In this document: one piece after another, positions 1 through 9,720 of the stretch
Numbering within the stretch: position 1 is the first letter of the stretch
Layout of the letters: the number at the start of each line of letters is the position of its first letter
Assembly: GCA_010015655.1 (NCBI GenBank)
Contig: ML976785.1
Location: 1-29,865 of the forward strand
From: Bimuria novae-zelandiae CBS 107.79
Lineage: Eukaryota > Ascomycota > Dothideomycetes > Pleosporales > Didymosphaeriaceae
Direction of reading: 5' to 3'
DNA length: 29,865 bases
The notes under the pieces: generated by a model
Told to the model about the DNA's origin: nothing
What the model saw: the letters and a program-made list of their open reading frames with translations, nothing else
Databases searched by the model: none
Made by a program: the position numbers and the translations under genes

Positions 1-63
1 ATGGTTACCCCGCGGTTGCCCATCGTTGGTCCTCGACATTTGTAGGTCGCTCGGATCCTAACA
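1..63 (-). repeat. 3' LTR of E1, first 63 bp of U3 only
   Basis: This is identical over all 63 bases to the start of the 5' LTR at 6385-6447. On the minus strand it begins TGTTAGGATCC. The rest of the LTR lies outside the window. Perfect identity in this stretch contrasts with the RIP-mutated interior of the element. Confidence 0.93.
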
Positions 64-80
64 TCACCTCCCCCCTTTCT
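64..80 (-). other. Polypurine tract of E1
   Basis: Directly next to the 3' LTR start, the minus strand reads a 17-base purine run broken only by one T near its end (AGAAAGGGGGGAGGTGA). This is the expected plus-strand DNA primer of an LTR retrotransposon. The second copy has an almost identical tract at 20895-20910. Confidence 0.85.
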
Positions 81-137
81 AGATATCGTCCCGATATCCC
101 TGCGCCTTGTCGTGTGGCTGCATAAGCGGTCGTCCCA

Positions 138-143
138 TATAAG
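138..143 (+). promoter_or_regulatory. TATA box of the antisense accessory gene in E1
   Basis: TATAAG lies 55 bp upstream of the ATG at 193. The other element has TATAAATA at the same relative place (57 bp upstream). Both are preceded by the shared string CGGTCGTC. Conservation of the box between two copies whose surroundings differ suggests a real promoter inside the element, separate from the LTR. Confidence 0.55.
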
Positions 144-192
144 TATCGTCGTAGGTCCCGGGCATTTCTGAACCCTAATTGCCTTCCTGACC

Positions 193-603
193 ATGCCTAA
201 GGATCCTAAGCTCCGCAAAGCGCGCGCGCCTCGCAAGAAGACTTCGACCCAAGAGCGACACGATCGTGCCATTCGTATTCGCGAGTCGTCAAAGGAGATG
301 GTGTTTCGTTGTGAAAGGTGTACAAAGAAGAATTTGCGATGTTTTGTGGATACCGCATCCGGTCGTTGCGCTGGCTGTATCGCTGCGCATGCTGAGTGTG
401 AGTTGTATGTTCCCGAGGAAGAGTGGGAAAGGGTGGAGCAGGAGAAGCGTGCGAAGCGTTTAGAGCTACTGCGCACGGAGGAGTCGGTCGCGCGAGCCCA
501 AGCAGATGCTGCGCGTGTGAGGCGTGAGTTGGCCGAGGTGGAAAGTCGTGAGCAGGAGTTTGCTCGTCGTGATTTGGCGATAGCGAAGGCCACACGAAGC
601 TAG
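193..603 (+). CDS. Antisense accessory protein of E1: Zn2Cys6-like cluster plus coiled coil
   Basis: An open frame of 136 codons lies antisense to gag-pol, between the pol end and the polypurine tract. The N-terminus is strongly basic (MPKDPKLRKARAPRKK). Six cysteines from about residue 40 have the spacing C-X2-C-X6-C-X8-C-X2-C-X6-C with basic TKKNLR between Cys2 and Cys3, which fits the fungal Zn(II)2Cys6 binuclear cluster. About residues 75-130 are Glu/Arg/Leu/Ala-rich with heptad character, a likely coiled coil for dimerisation. The start sits in GACCATGCC, identical in the second copy. The TAG at 601 may be a true end or a mutated CAG, because an in-frame homologous tail follows (604-804). 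Base composition is GC-rich and unlike the mutated pol beside it. Inference: a DNA-binding regulator; a plain zinc-binding structural protein is the alternative. Confidence 0.75.
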   Translation: MPKDPKLRKARAPRKKTSTQERHDRAIRIRESSKEMVFRCERCTKKNLRCFVDTASGRCAGCIAAHAECELYVPEEEWERVEQEKRAKRLELLRTEESVARAQADAARVRRELAEVESREQEFARRDLAIAKATRS

Positions 604-804
604 GAGGCGGACAGCTCGAGTGCGGCCGTCCCGTCCCAAGACATCGATCCCTTCACTGATCCAGGCTGGTCACAGGCCAACAATCTTCCTCTTGATTCGT
701 CAATGGATCTTTTTCTTAATGAGTTCTTAACTGGTTCTCCTCCCGTCGTCTCTGCTTCCTAGTTTGACGATGGTACTGTGCCAACGCTTGGCGACAGTTT
801 CTAA
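604..804 (+). other. In-frame C-terminal extension of the antisense accessory gene
   Basis: The frame continues past the TAG at 601-603 for 66 further codons, broken once by TAG at 760, to TAA at 802-804. The translated tail is rich in Ser, Asp, Pro and Leu (it begins EADSSSAAVPSQDID). It is recognisably conserved in the second element (EAESSSADAL, PGWxQANN, NEFLxGSP), where its length differs by one codon. Both elements have a stop at the junction (TAG here, TAA there), so either the stop is real with readthrough, or both descend from a glutamine codon hit by RIP. The acidic character would suit a transcription activation region. The last 89 bp (716-804) overlap the 3' end of pol on the other strand. 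Confidence 0.5.
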
Positions 805-3800
805 GATTTATTTCTAGTTCCTATGTATTTTCTAAGTGTGGATATCCTTTCCACTTAATTAAGTAGGTTCGTGGCTAATCTGTGTGTCGTAGTATCTTTT
901 TGACTTTGAATTCGGTTTCTTCCTCCAGCTAGTGATAGAAGGTGGTTTTGACTAGTGTTTCTAGGTCTGTAGGTTCTAATTAATTAATATAGAATACTAG
1001 GTGTATCTTTGCGTCTGGTGGTAGTTCTAATTAGTAGTTAACTAGTGATATTTGTTCCGAAATAAAAAATGGCCTAACCTTAACATGATCTAGTTTCTTG
1101 TGCTTTTTCTTTTAGGTTTAAAGATTTTTCGTAAGCAGATATGCTTTATCCTCCTTCTTTAGCTAAGGTGCCGTTTTTCGTTTCTTGTTAGTGTAGGAAA
1201 TGCTTTGCTGTTGAGTTTTTTCGAGGTTTCTTCGGAGTTATTTGTGTATTTTCTTTATGTTTTCTGCCATGTTAATGGCTTCTTCCGTTTTAATCGTTGT
1301 AGGAAATACTTAATTAAAGAGATGTAGGTGTCTTTCGTGGTTTATATAAAATAGTGTGTATCCTGTTGCTGCTAATACTTTGTTATTATATGCTAATTGT
1401 GCTATAGGTAGTAATAAAATCTAGTTATTCTTCTAGTCGTTGCAATAGATGCGTAGGTACGTTTCGATCGTTTGATTTATACGTTCTGTCTGTCCGTCCG
1501 TCTGCGGATAATAGGCTATTAATAACTTCTGTTTCGTTCTAATAAGTGCTATAAGGGTTGTTTAGTAGTTTAATGTGAAGAGCTTGTCTCTATTACTAAT
1601 AATTATCTTTAGAATGCCATAGTGTCGTATAAGTTAATCTAGGATAAGAAACGCAAGTTCCTTAGCCATAGTCGTTTTCTAACATAGTAGTAGTTCTACG
1701 TATTTGGTAAATCTGCATACGATTACCAATATCGAGTCGTAGCTTATTCCTGTTACTAGGTCTTTCGACTTAGGTAGTCTAGTTACAAAGTCTATTACGA
1801 TATCTTCCTATAGTACTATTAGAATCTAAATTACTTGCATCTCGCCGTACTTAAGATAAGTAGTATACTTATTTCGTTGGCAGTCTGCGCACTTGCGTAT
1901 ATACGTTATTACTACTTCCTTAATTCCTTAGAATGTGTAATTCTGTTAGATAAGTTCCATCGTTTTCTTGATACCTAGGTGTCCGTATATTAGGTCATCA
2001 TAGTATTGTCGTATAACCTCTGTCTGTTGTTCCTTGGGTACTTCTCGTGTGAATACAAGGAGTTGATTGAGTTCTGCCGTAGGTTCTAAAGAACTATTAG
2101 GTTTTTATTTTAGTATTGCAGAATAGGTCCTTAGTTTGTCTCCTGCAAGATCGTGTCGTTGGCTAAGTGCGTCTACTCGTCTATTTTCTTTGCCAGGTGT
2201 GTATACGATCTTGAATTTATATTATCTAAGCGTTTCTAACCATCTTGCCTGCCTTAGCGTAAGTTCTTTCGTAGTCGTGAAGCGTGTAAGGTTCTTATAA
2301 TCTATAAAGATCTTAAGTGTAGAGTAGCTAAAAGCGTAGATTCTCTAGTGCTTTAATGTTTTAATAATTACGTATAGTTCTTTATCGTGTATGTCATATC
2401 GTGCTTCCGTGTTGGTGAATTTGCATAAGTAATATGCAATAGGGTGCTATTTGCTATCTTTCTCTTGCTTCGCGCAGGCGCCTATCGCGAGGTCACTTGC
2501 GTCTGTTTCGATTCGTAGTGGTTTTCTATCCCTAAAGTAGATAAGTACTGGTGGCATAATGCATGCGGTCTTTAAGAGTTAGAGCAATATTTCACACTCT
2601 ATAGTCTATGTAAATAGTGTGTCTTTTCTTATAAGGTTTATAAGTAGTATCGTGATCTTTACGTAATCCCTAATAAATTATTAATTAAATCTACAGAATT
2701 CTAAGAATTCTTAGATGTTTTTCGCTATCTTTAGTATTAGCTAGTTCTTAATGCATTTAATTTTATTAGGTGCGACTTTAATTCCTTCTATGCTAATAAC
2801 GTGTCCTAGGAATTTAAGTTATATTACGTGCTATTTGCACTTCTTTAGCTTAATTCTAAGGTATGCCTTATTTAATGCGGTTAGCACTGTCTGTACATGC
2901 GGAATATAATCTAAATTATTCTTAAAGTAAACAAGTATATTATCTATGTATGTAATAACGAATATATCTAGATAGTTGCGTAATATAAAGTTAACTAGCG
3001 CTTGGAAATTTGCTAGTGCGTTAGTAAGTCTAAAAGGCATAACTATGTATTTAAATAGTCTATAGCGTAACCTAAACGCTATCTTCCACTCGTCACCTTC
3101 TTTAATTTATATAAGGTAGTATCTATCTTATAAGTCTATTAGTGTAAAGCGTTTAGCTCTTGAGAGTCAGTCTCTTAATTCTAAGATATTTAGTAGTAGG
3201 TATCGATTTTTAATCGTTATGTTGTTAATCTTCTAATAGTTAATATATAGTCGTGGTGTGCCGTCTTTCTTTATAACAAATATAAAAGGGCTAGCTACTA
3301 GTGACTTCGATAGTCGTATGTATCCTTTCGCGAGATTTGTCTTGATGAATTCTTTCTCTTATTGGAGTTCTTTTCTAGTCTTGCCATATAGTGGTCTAAA
3401 GGGTGGCGTTTTCCCTTCTACTAGGTCTATTGCTAGATCCCAGGGCTGATGTTCTGGAAGGTTTGCTTTTCCCTCTCTCTCGGTGAACATATGATTCCAT
3501 GCTCGATAGCATTCCGGAATTTTATAGTTTGTGCTTTCATCCATCTTCTTGCGCTCTGTGACCTGGTGGTTCCTGCCAGCGTCTGCCAAGGGTTTCTTCC
3601 ATTTTTCGACTGTCTGTCGCGAGACTATAGTGTTAATAGCTCTTTTATCTACTATTATATTCTGTTAATGCGTAGGCTTTGCTTATAATATATAATTATA
3701 GCGCTTAAAGGATAGCTTCTTCCTTTCTTAGTTAATTATAGGATTATGCTTCCTTAACTAAGGTAGTCCTAAAATCACGTCGTAATTAGCTTCCTTAATA

Positions 3801-4111
3801 ATGTTAAGGGTAATTAATTCCTGGTGTCCATGGATCGTAAGGGTAGTTTCGACCTCGTATTTAATCATTACTTTGCCGGGCATTAGTTATCTATTCGCGA
3901 TATAAATAGCATAGGGTATAGCCTTCTTGCGCTTATAGAGTCCTACTCTATTAAGTGCTTTTCTTAACACATAGCTTTCCTGTGCTCCTAAGTCTAGCAT
4001 GGCTTTTATCTATATTTCTTTAAGCTGTACCGGTAGCTTAATTAATGTCTAACTATTTATAACATTTAATTCTCTGAAGGCGTCTTCCCTCCTAAGCCTA
4101 GGTCTAAAAAA
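716..4111 (-). pseudogene. pol: pol of E1 (protease, RT, RNase H, integrase, chromodomain), RIP-inactivated
   Basis: Minus-strand pol frame reached by a -1 shift at 4105-4111 and ending with TAA at 716-718; the frame is kept throughout (1130 codons, no net indel). Reverse transcriptase is clear at 2831-3040, where MPFRLTNA is followed by a catalytic YIDN (second Asp changed to Asn, as a G-to-A change would do). The chromodomain near 780-900 retains the YLIKWKGYP core. Dozens of TAA/TAG replace Gln or Trp codons, so the protein cannot be made. A stretch near 3360-3640, between protease and RT, is strikingly free of these mutations. Confidence 0.88.
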
Positions 4112-5952
4112 GACATCTTTTCTGTAGGTGGCTTTGTGGGATTAAGGTGTCCTTTCTTCTTCTTCTCCTAAGGCTGCTACTGGCCTTCTTCTAGGAGAGC
4201 TTCACCGTTTTCTTCCTTTATTACCGTTTTAATCCTGAGGGTCGTAGTCCCTTTTAGTATGCGATTAAACCTATGCTTTTTCTTCTACTCTTTGTGTTCC
4301 TTATAATCAGGGTGTAAGCATGTTTGCCATTTATTAAATGCGCATTTTCTATTAACTAGTAGTAATATTACTTAGTTTAGTGCTTAGTTAAGGTGTGAAA
4401 AGTATCGCGTTTTACGTTTATCTTAGAAGTAAACGTTATAATAAGTAATAAGGTAGTTAAACCACTCCTATCTGCATCATTAGTACGTTTAGGGAAAATA
4501 ACTGTATTCCTTAGCTTAGTAATAAATAGTATATTAGTCTTCTCCGCAGAGGGTCCATCGTATGGTCTCATGCGTAGGGTTACAGTGGTTCAGGTCGTAC
4601 TGTGGTTTGTAGTTCAGGCTTTCGTTTAGGTATTTCTTCTTGGGGTCTTCGTTTTTATAGCGGTGGTCTGCCATTTCTCTTTCTGCTTTACTGACCAGAT
4701 TAGGTTAGTAAGCATGAAAAAATGCTTCTGCATAGTCTTGTCGTTCTACCGCTGTAAACCTAAAGTCTCCTTCTCGGGGTTGGTGTTTTTCTAAGAAGTC
4801 GAAAACATTCGTTATCTTACTAGCAACTAGCTTGTTCTAGCTAGGGTAAGGAGTAGGAGATTAAGGCATTAGCTCTATCTCTTCCTTGTCTAAACCTTCG
4901 TATGCATCCTTATAGAGTCGCGAGTTAGGCAAGTCTAATCGCTCTAAGTTCTTGTCTAGGATGTTAGATTGCTTAATAGAGGGTATCACCTGCTATTCTT
5001 CGTTGGTTACTTCTATGTTATTAATAATAAGTACGTTTAACTGTCTAATAACCTTATTCTTAGATCTATAGTTCCTAGCGATATAACCTAGTTTATTACA
5101 TATAAAGCATTTGCGTGTCTTAGTCCCCTTATGTTAGGTTCTATCTAAGATGCGCTTTTAGTTAGGCTTGTAAAAGCCGTTAGACTTCCTTATTCCTTTC
5201 TCTAAGTTATTAAACTAGATTCCTTCTATAGGTTAGTAGCTATACGAGTTACTTTATTGCTGTCGTCGAGGTGCTTTTGGTGGCGCCCTATAGACTACAG
5301 GTGCCTGTCGTCTAAAACTAACATTCCTCGGGTTTCTGCGAAACTCTTCTTATAATGCGAACTATTCTTTATTAATCTAAATAGATTCTTTGTATAGCTT
5401 GTTAAGGGTATTAAGTTTAGTACTACTACGTAAAAGTTCTTCGCGCACGTTGCGTTTAAGTCCTTATTAATATATAGTCTTAAGGGATTTATCTTCCTAG
5501 TTAAGTTATACAGCGTACTTACAAAACTTAGCTGCATACTCTACTACGGATCGTTATTGTTAGATAGTTTAGATAGCTCGTTTGGCTATAGCAGTTTTGT
5601 TAGCAATTCTAAATAGTTATTTAAGGCATTTCTTAAAGTTTAGGTAATTCTTAATAATGTTAACTGCGTTAGCGTGACTATTTATATAGTCCTCGTCCTT
5701 ATTATCGTGGTCCATGTCTATGTACTTAACTAAGTAGGGATAGATCTATTCTTTAGCTAGTCTTTGCATATAAGTTGCTGCGAAGATAACTTTCTTCTTG
5801 TCTTTAAAGTTATTATCCATGTCAAAGAAGTATAGGTCTAGCTATAGAAGCTAGGTGTTAAGGAGACTATAATTGCTATTATATAAATTAGGTTTGTGCG
5901 CCTTATTCTTAGTGTCCTTTATTAGAGTAATACTAGCGTTGCCTAAAGCCAT
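4066..5952 (-). pseudogene. gag: gag of E1, RIP-inactivated
   Basis: The start ATG (5950-5952) is intact in the context CTTCCATGGC, and the frame runs 629 codons to TAA at 4066-4068. A capsid-like segment (KKVIFAATYMQ...LAKE*IYPYLVKY) resembles retrotransposon gag domains. The zinc knuckle near 5090 keeps Cys1 and Cys2 (CFIC) but has Tyr at the His and last Cys positions, as expected after C-to-T and G-to-A changes. A long C-terminal region holds a second Cys/His group near 4300-4340. Multiple TAG/TAA codons, at positions where the other copy often has Gln or Trp, abolish the product. Confidence 0.85.
4105..4111 (-). promoter_or_regulatory. Putative -1 ribosomal frameshift site (T TTT TTA), E1
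   Basis: The minus strand reads T TTT TTA in the gag frame, 37 nt before the gag stop. Slipping back one base opens the pol frame, which leads to the protease. The heptamer fits the X XXY YYZ rule and is conserved in the other copy at 16876-16882. Whether a stimulatory structure follows is not determined. Confidence 0.55.
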
Positions 5953-5999
5953 GGAAGAAGTAGGAGTCCTAGTAGTACTTATATTAAGGGTGTTTAAGA

Positions 6000-6447
6000 T
6001 ATTAAGTCCCTACGGGTAGCTAGTCCGTAAGTAGTTAGGGTTAGTTCTCGGGCAAGAGTACTTATTAGGCAAGGAAGGGGTATTAACTACTTAAGCTAGT
6101 TAATAGGGTTATTAGTATTAAGAGGGCGTAGGAGTCACAATCAAATCAACGAGAGCCTAAGTCAAATCCAAACGATAGATTAATAAACAGGTTAAACACG
6201 AGTATGAGAGCTCATTCTCGCGTTTCTATATACATGCCCTTTTCTGCCATCCTGCATCCTTTACCATCCGGCCCTTGGCGGGATGGTGTTGCCATCCGGG
6301 ATGTCGCTGCCATCCTGTCCTTGGCAGGATGGTTCCTCTTGGCGGGATGGTAGGTCACGTGATCTCGGTAGTGCAGTCCCACCGATGGTTACCCCGCGGT
6401 TGCCCATCGTTGGTCCTCGACATTTGTAGGTCGCTCGGATCCTAACA
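6000..6447 (-). repeat. 5' LTR of E1 (448 bp)
   Basis: On the minus strand it starts TGTTAGGATCCGAG and ends near CTTAATA, where it lines up with the end of the E2 LTR (CTTAACA). U5 and R are nearly the same as in E2, but most of U3 is different. U3 holds three copies of CTTGGC(G/A)GGATGG (6274-6286, 6320-6332, 6338-6350), CACGTG at 6356-6361 and an inverted CGG pair. TATATA lies at 6227-6232. I could not identify a convincing tRNA primer site next to it. Confidence 0.88.
6366..6384. promoter_or_regulatory. CGG-N13-CCG inverted site in U3 of E1
   Basis: CGG and CCG are separated by exactly 13 bases, immediately beside CACGTG (6356-6361). Both LTRs of E2 have the same arrangement at the same place although the flanking U3 differs. 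Inverted CGG triplets at fixed spacing are the classic target form of Zn2Cys6 dimers, and CACGTG is an E-box for bHLH factors. Confidence 0.5.
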
Positions 6448-9400
6448 AAAACACTACGCTACTAGCTTTAAGAGCCTAAACTAACGCCTATAGGTAGACT
6501 AGGCAAAGCTTCCACGATTAATAAGATATTTATAATAGAGGAATTACTCTAAAATAATAAACTAAAAGATAGCGTCCCCTACGCTATATTACTAAAGCTT
6601 AATATATACGCGATTAGAGTAGTCCCCTTACTAAGACTAGCGTAACGCTAAGGATACGAGATCTTTATAATATTAATAGTAGATATTAATAAAGCACTAG
6701 TAGAGAAGAAGAAAATAAACCCCACTACTAAAGTGCTACCTAAGTATTATAACTTACTATATGTGTTCTTACGAAAGGAGGCAGATCGATTACCTAAATA
6801 ATAACTATATAACTTAAAGATTAAGCTCTAGGACGGCAAGTAGCTAGGCTTTAGGCCACTATATAGTATGTCCTAAGATAAGCTAAAGGTACTAAGAAAG
6901 TACCTTATAGAGCACCTTAATAAAGGCTTTATACGCGCTAGTAAGTCACCTATCGCCTTACTTATTATCTTTATAAAGAAGCTAGATAGAAGATTATAAT
7001 TTTATATAGATTATAAAGCGTTAAACGCGCTAATAGTTAAGAACTAATACTTAATTTCTTTACTTTAGTAGACGCTAAACTATCTTAATAAAATAAAATA
7101 CTATATAAAGGTCGATATTATTGCTATATTTAATAGGCTATAAATAGCGAAAGAAGATAAGTAGCTAATAGCCTTTTATATAAGATATAGCTAATTTAAA
7201 TATCTTATAATGCCGTTTAGGTTAGTTAATGCCCTAAGCACGTTCTAGCTCTACGTAAATAATACACTTTAGCCCTACCTAGACATATTCTATATAGCAT
7301 ATATTAATAATATCCTAATATATAGTAAATTACTATTAGAGCATCGCTAACACGCACGCTTAGTACTAAATATTATAAAAGAAGTAAGATTATAACTTAA
7401 TATTAAGAAGTGTAAATTCCACTAGACTTAGGTTATACACCTAGAATACGTAATCACGATAGATAGTATCTAGGTAGACCCTAAGAAGGTAGAATTAATA
7501 TAAGACTAGGAATACTTAGAGAATATAAAAGATATAAGAGTCTTTCTTAATTTTATAAATTTTTATTATTAATTTATACTAAATTTCTTAAGACTAGCTT
7601 TACCCCTTATTAATTTAATAAAAAAGGATTAGGCGTTTTACTTTAATAGCGTTTACTAAAACGTGTTGAATTAGCTAAAAGCTACCTTTATAAGCGCTCC
7701 TATACTACGCTATTTTAATTTTAAACTACTACTTATAATAAGGGCTAACATCTCTAATTATATAATAGTTAAAGTGTTATCTTAGAAGGATAAGGATAGA
7801 GAACTATAGCTAGTAGTCTACTACTTTAAAAGGATAAGCCTCGCAGAAAGTAACTGTAAAATCTATAATAAAAAGCTACTTATAATAGTATACTACTTTA
7901 AATAATAAAGACTAGAGTTAGAGAGCGTAGCATTCCTAATAAATATACTTAGCAACTATAAGAACCTATAGTACTTCGCCATAACAAAGTAATTAAGCTA
8001 CTACTAGGCTAGGTAGTTAGAATATCTATCCGGCTTTTAGTTTACGATTACCTATTAGCCTAGAAAACAGGGCAAAAAGCTAGACGCCCTTACCCGACGA
8101 TCGCAAGATATTATAGTATAAGAAGTAGCTGGGGCGGCACGAAACTAGACACTGCTACGTCTAGAGCTTTTTAAGCCCGCCATAGAGATACGCCTTATAA
8201 AGATAGACTAATTAATTACGCAGATTATTAACGAAGAATATTTTAAGGATAAACTAATTATTAAGACGCTATAGCTCTTATAAAGTAGAGCCTAGAAATT
8301 AAAAAATATTACGCTTAGTAAATATAAAATTAGCGATAATTATATATACTATTGTAATTAAATAATAATACTAGACTATAATAAACTAAAAATTAAACTC
8401 CTTCGCCATGTACACGAGTCTCCTATAGGTGGCCACCTAGGTAGAGGTAAAACTTTAGAGATCCTGTAAAGAGAATACTACTAGCCTAAGATATTTAAAA
8501 TAGTAAAGCGATATATGCCCTATTACTATATGTACTAAAAAGTAAAGTTGTCTAGAGATAAATATTATAGTCTTCTAAAGCCCTTATTTATTATAGAACA
8601 ACGCTAGTAGCATATCTCGATAGATTTTATCATAGACCTACTAGATTTAAAAGGACACAGGAATATTATAGTAGTAGTTAATAGGCTAAGTAAGTATTAA
8701 TATATAATACTATATAGAATTATTACTACGCTAGAGACCACGCACCTCTTTTTATAATATATATAGGCTAATTATAGCTTTCCTATAATAATATTATCTA
8801 ATTAGGGCACCTAATTTATATTAGTCTTTTAGACTAAGCTTTATAACTAGTTAAAAGTTATAGCACTACTATCCTTGGCGTATTATCTAGAGACGGACAA
8901 ATAAACAGAGAACGCTAACGTAGCTATAGAATAGATATTATAAGTATATATAAACTACGCTTAAGATAATTAGGTATAATAACTACCTATAGTATAGTTT
9001 AAAGCTAATAATATAGTTTTAAAGTTAACTTAAGCGTTACTATTCTTAATTTACTATAGCTAGAACCCTTGCATAGGATTTAAGCCACCTAGTAAAGACA
9101 CCCAAAAAGGCTATAAATAGAGACTTAACGTAGCTATAGCTAATTATATAGTAGATAAGATAAAAGACATAATAGAACTTATTTATAAAGAACTAACTTA
9201 GGCGTAAGCATTACACTAAGAGTACGTAAATTATATATAATAGCTAGTACTTACCTATTAAATAGGTAATTACGTTTGGCTAGACGCAAGGAACCTCAGG
9301 ACCTAGCGATAGTCTAAGAAGCTAGACTAGAAGAACGTTAGCCCGTATAAAATTAGTATAGTAGTCTCTACACACGCCTATAGGCTAGAGCGACCCGATT

Positions 9401-9720
9401 TAATAAGATACACCTTGTATTTTATGTAAACTTACTCTAACTAGCGGAGCCAAAAGATATCTATCTACCTAGATAATAAATAGAGCCCCTAGAACCAGTA
9501 GTAATTAACGCAGAACTAAAGTACTTTATTAAGAGGATAGTTAATCTCTACTTTAACTAATAAATAAAGAGATATAAATACTAAGTTAAATAAATAGAAT
9601 ATAATAACCTATTATAAAAACTAGCAATAGAGTTCGCTAACTTTACTACTATAAAAAAGTACTATTAGAACTACCTAAATATAAAGGACCTGAATAAATA
9701 GGTAAATAATCTATTTAAAA
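6448..9720 (+). pseudogene. pol: E3: RIP-degraded Ty3/Gypsy pol remnant of a second family
   Basis: The plus-strand translation, ignoring many TAA/TAG, reads as a Gypsy Pol in order. RT has MPFRLVNA at 7210 and YINN (from YIDD) at 7300-7311, followed by KKCKFH and VDPKKVE. An RNase H-like stretch covers about 7700-8060. The integrase zinc region begins at 8407 (HVHESPIGGHLGRGK). The integrase core lies near 8611-8640 (HISIDFIIDLL). A chromodomain-like end lies near 9531-9700. At least one frame change lies between 8650 and 9530. No gag or 5' LTR precedes it: the remnant starts abruptly at the E1 LTR, so E1 probably inserted within it and the missing part lies left of the window. The RT differs from that of E1/E2. 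Confidence 0.8.

Larger units (their letters stand above)
1..6447 (-). mobile_element. Ty3/Gypsy chromovirus-type LTR retrotransposon E1 (3' LTR truncated by window edge)
   Basis: The first 63 bases recur without a mismatch at 6385-6447, marking the start of a TGTTAG...-type LTR in each case on the minus strand. Between them lie, in minus-strand order, the 5' LTR, gag, pol ending in a chromodomain, a polypurine tract and the 3' LTR. An extra plus-strand gene sits between pol and the polypurine tract. Most of gag-pol is AT-rich and full of TAA/TAG, typical of RIP, whereas the first 800 bp and the U3 are GC-rich. The copy is the same family as the element at 14548-21344 but inverted relative to it. 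Only the right target-site flank is visible, so the duplication cannot be checked. Confidence 0.93.

Noticed and set aside
206..595. Minus-strand frame of 129 codons opposite the accessory gene
   Set aside because: It is a shadow of the plus-strand accessory gene, has no domain, and lies beyond the pol stop at 716.
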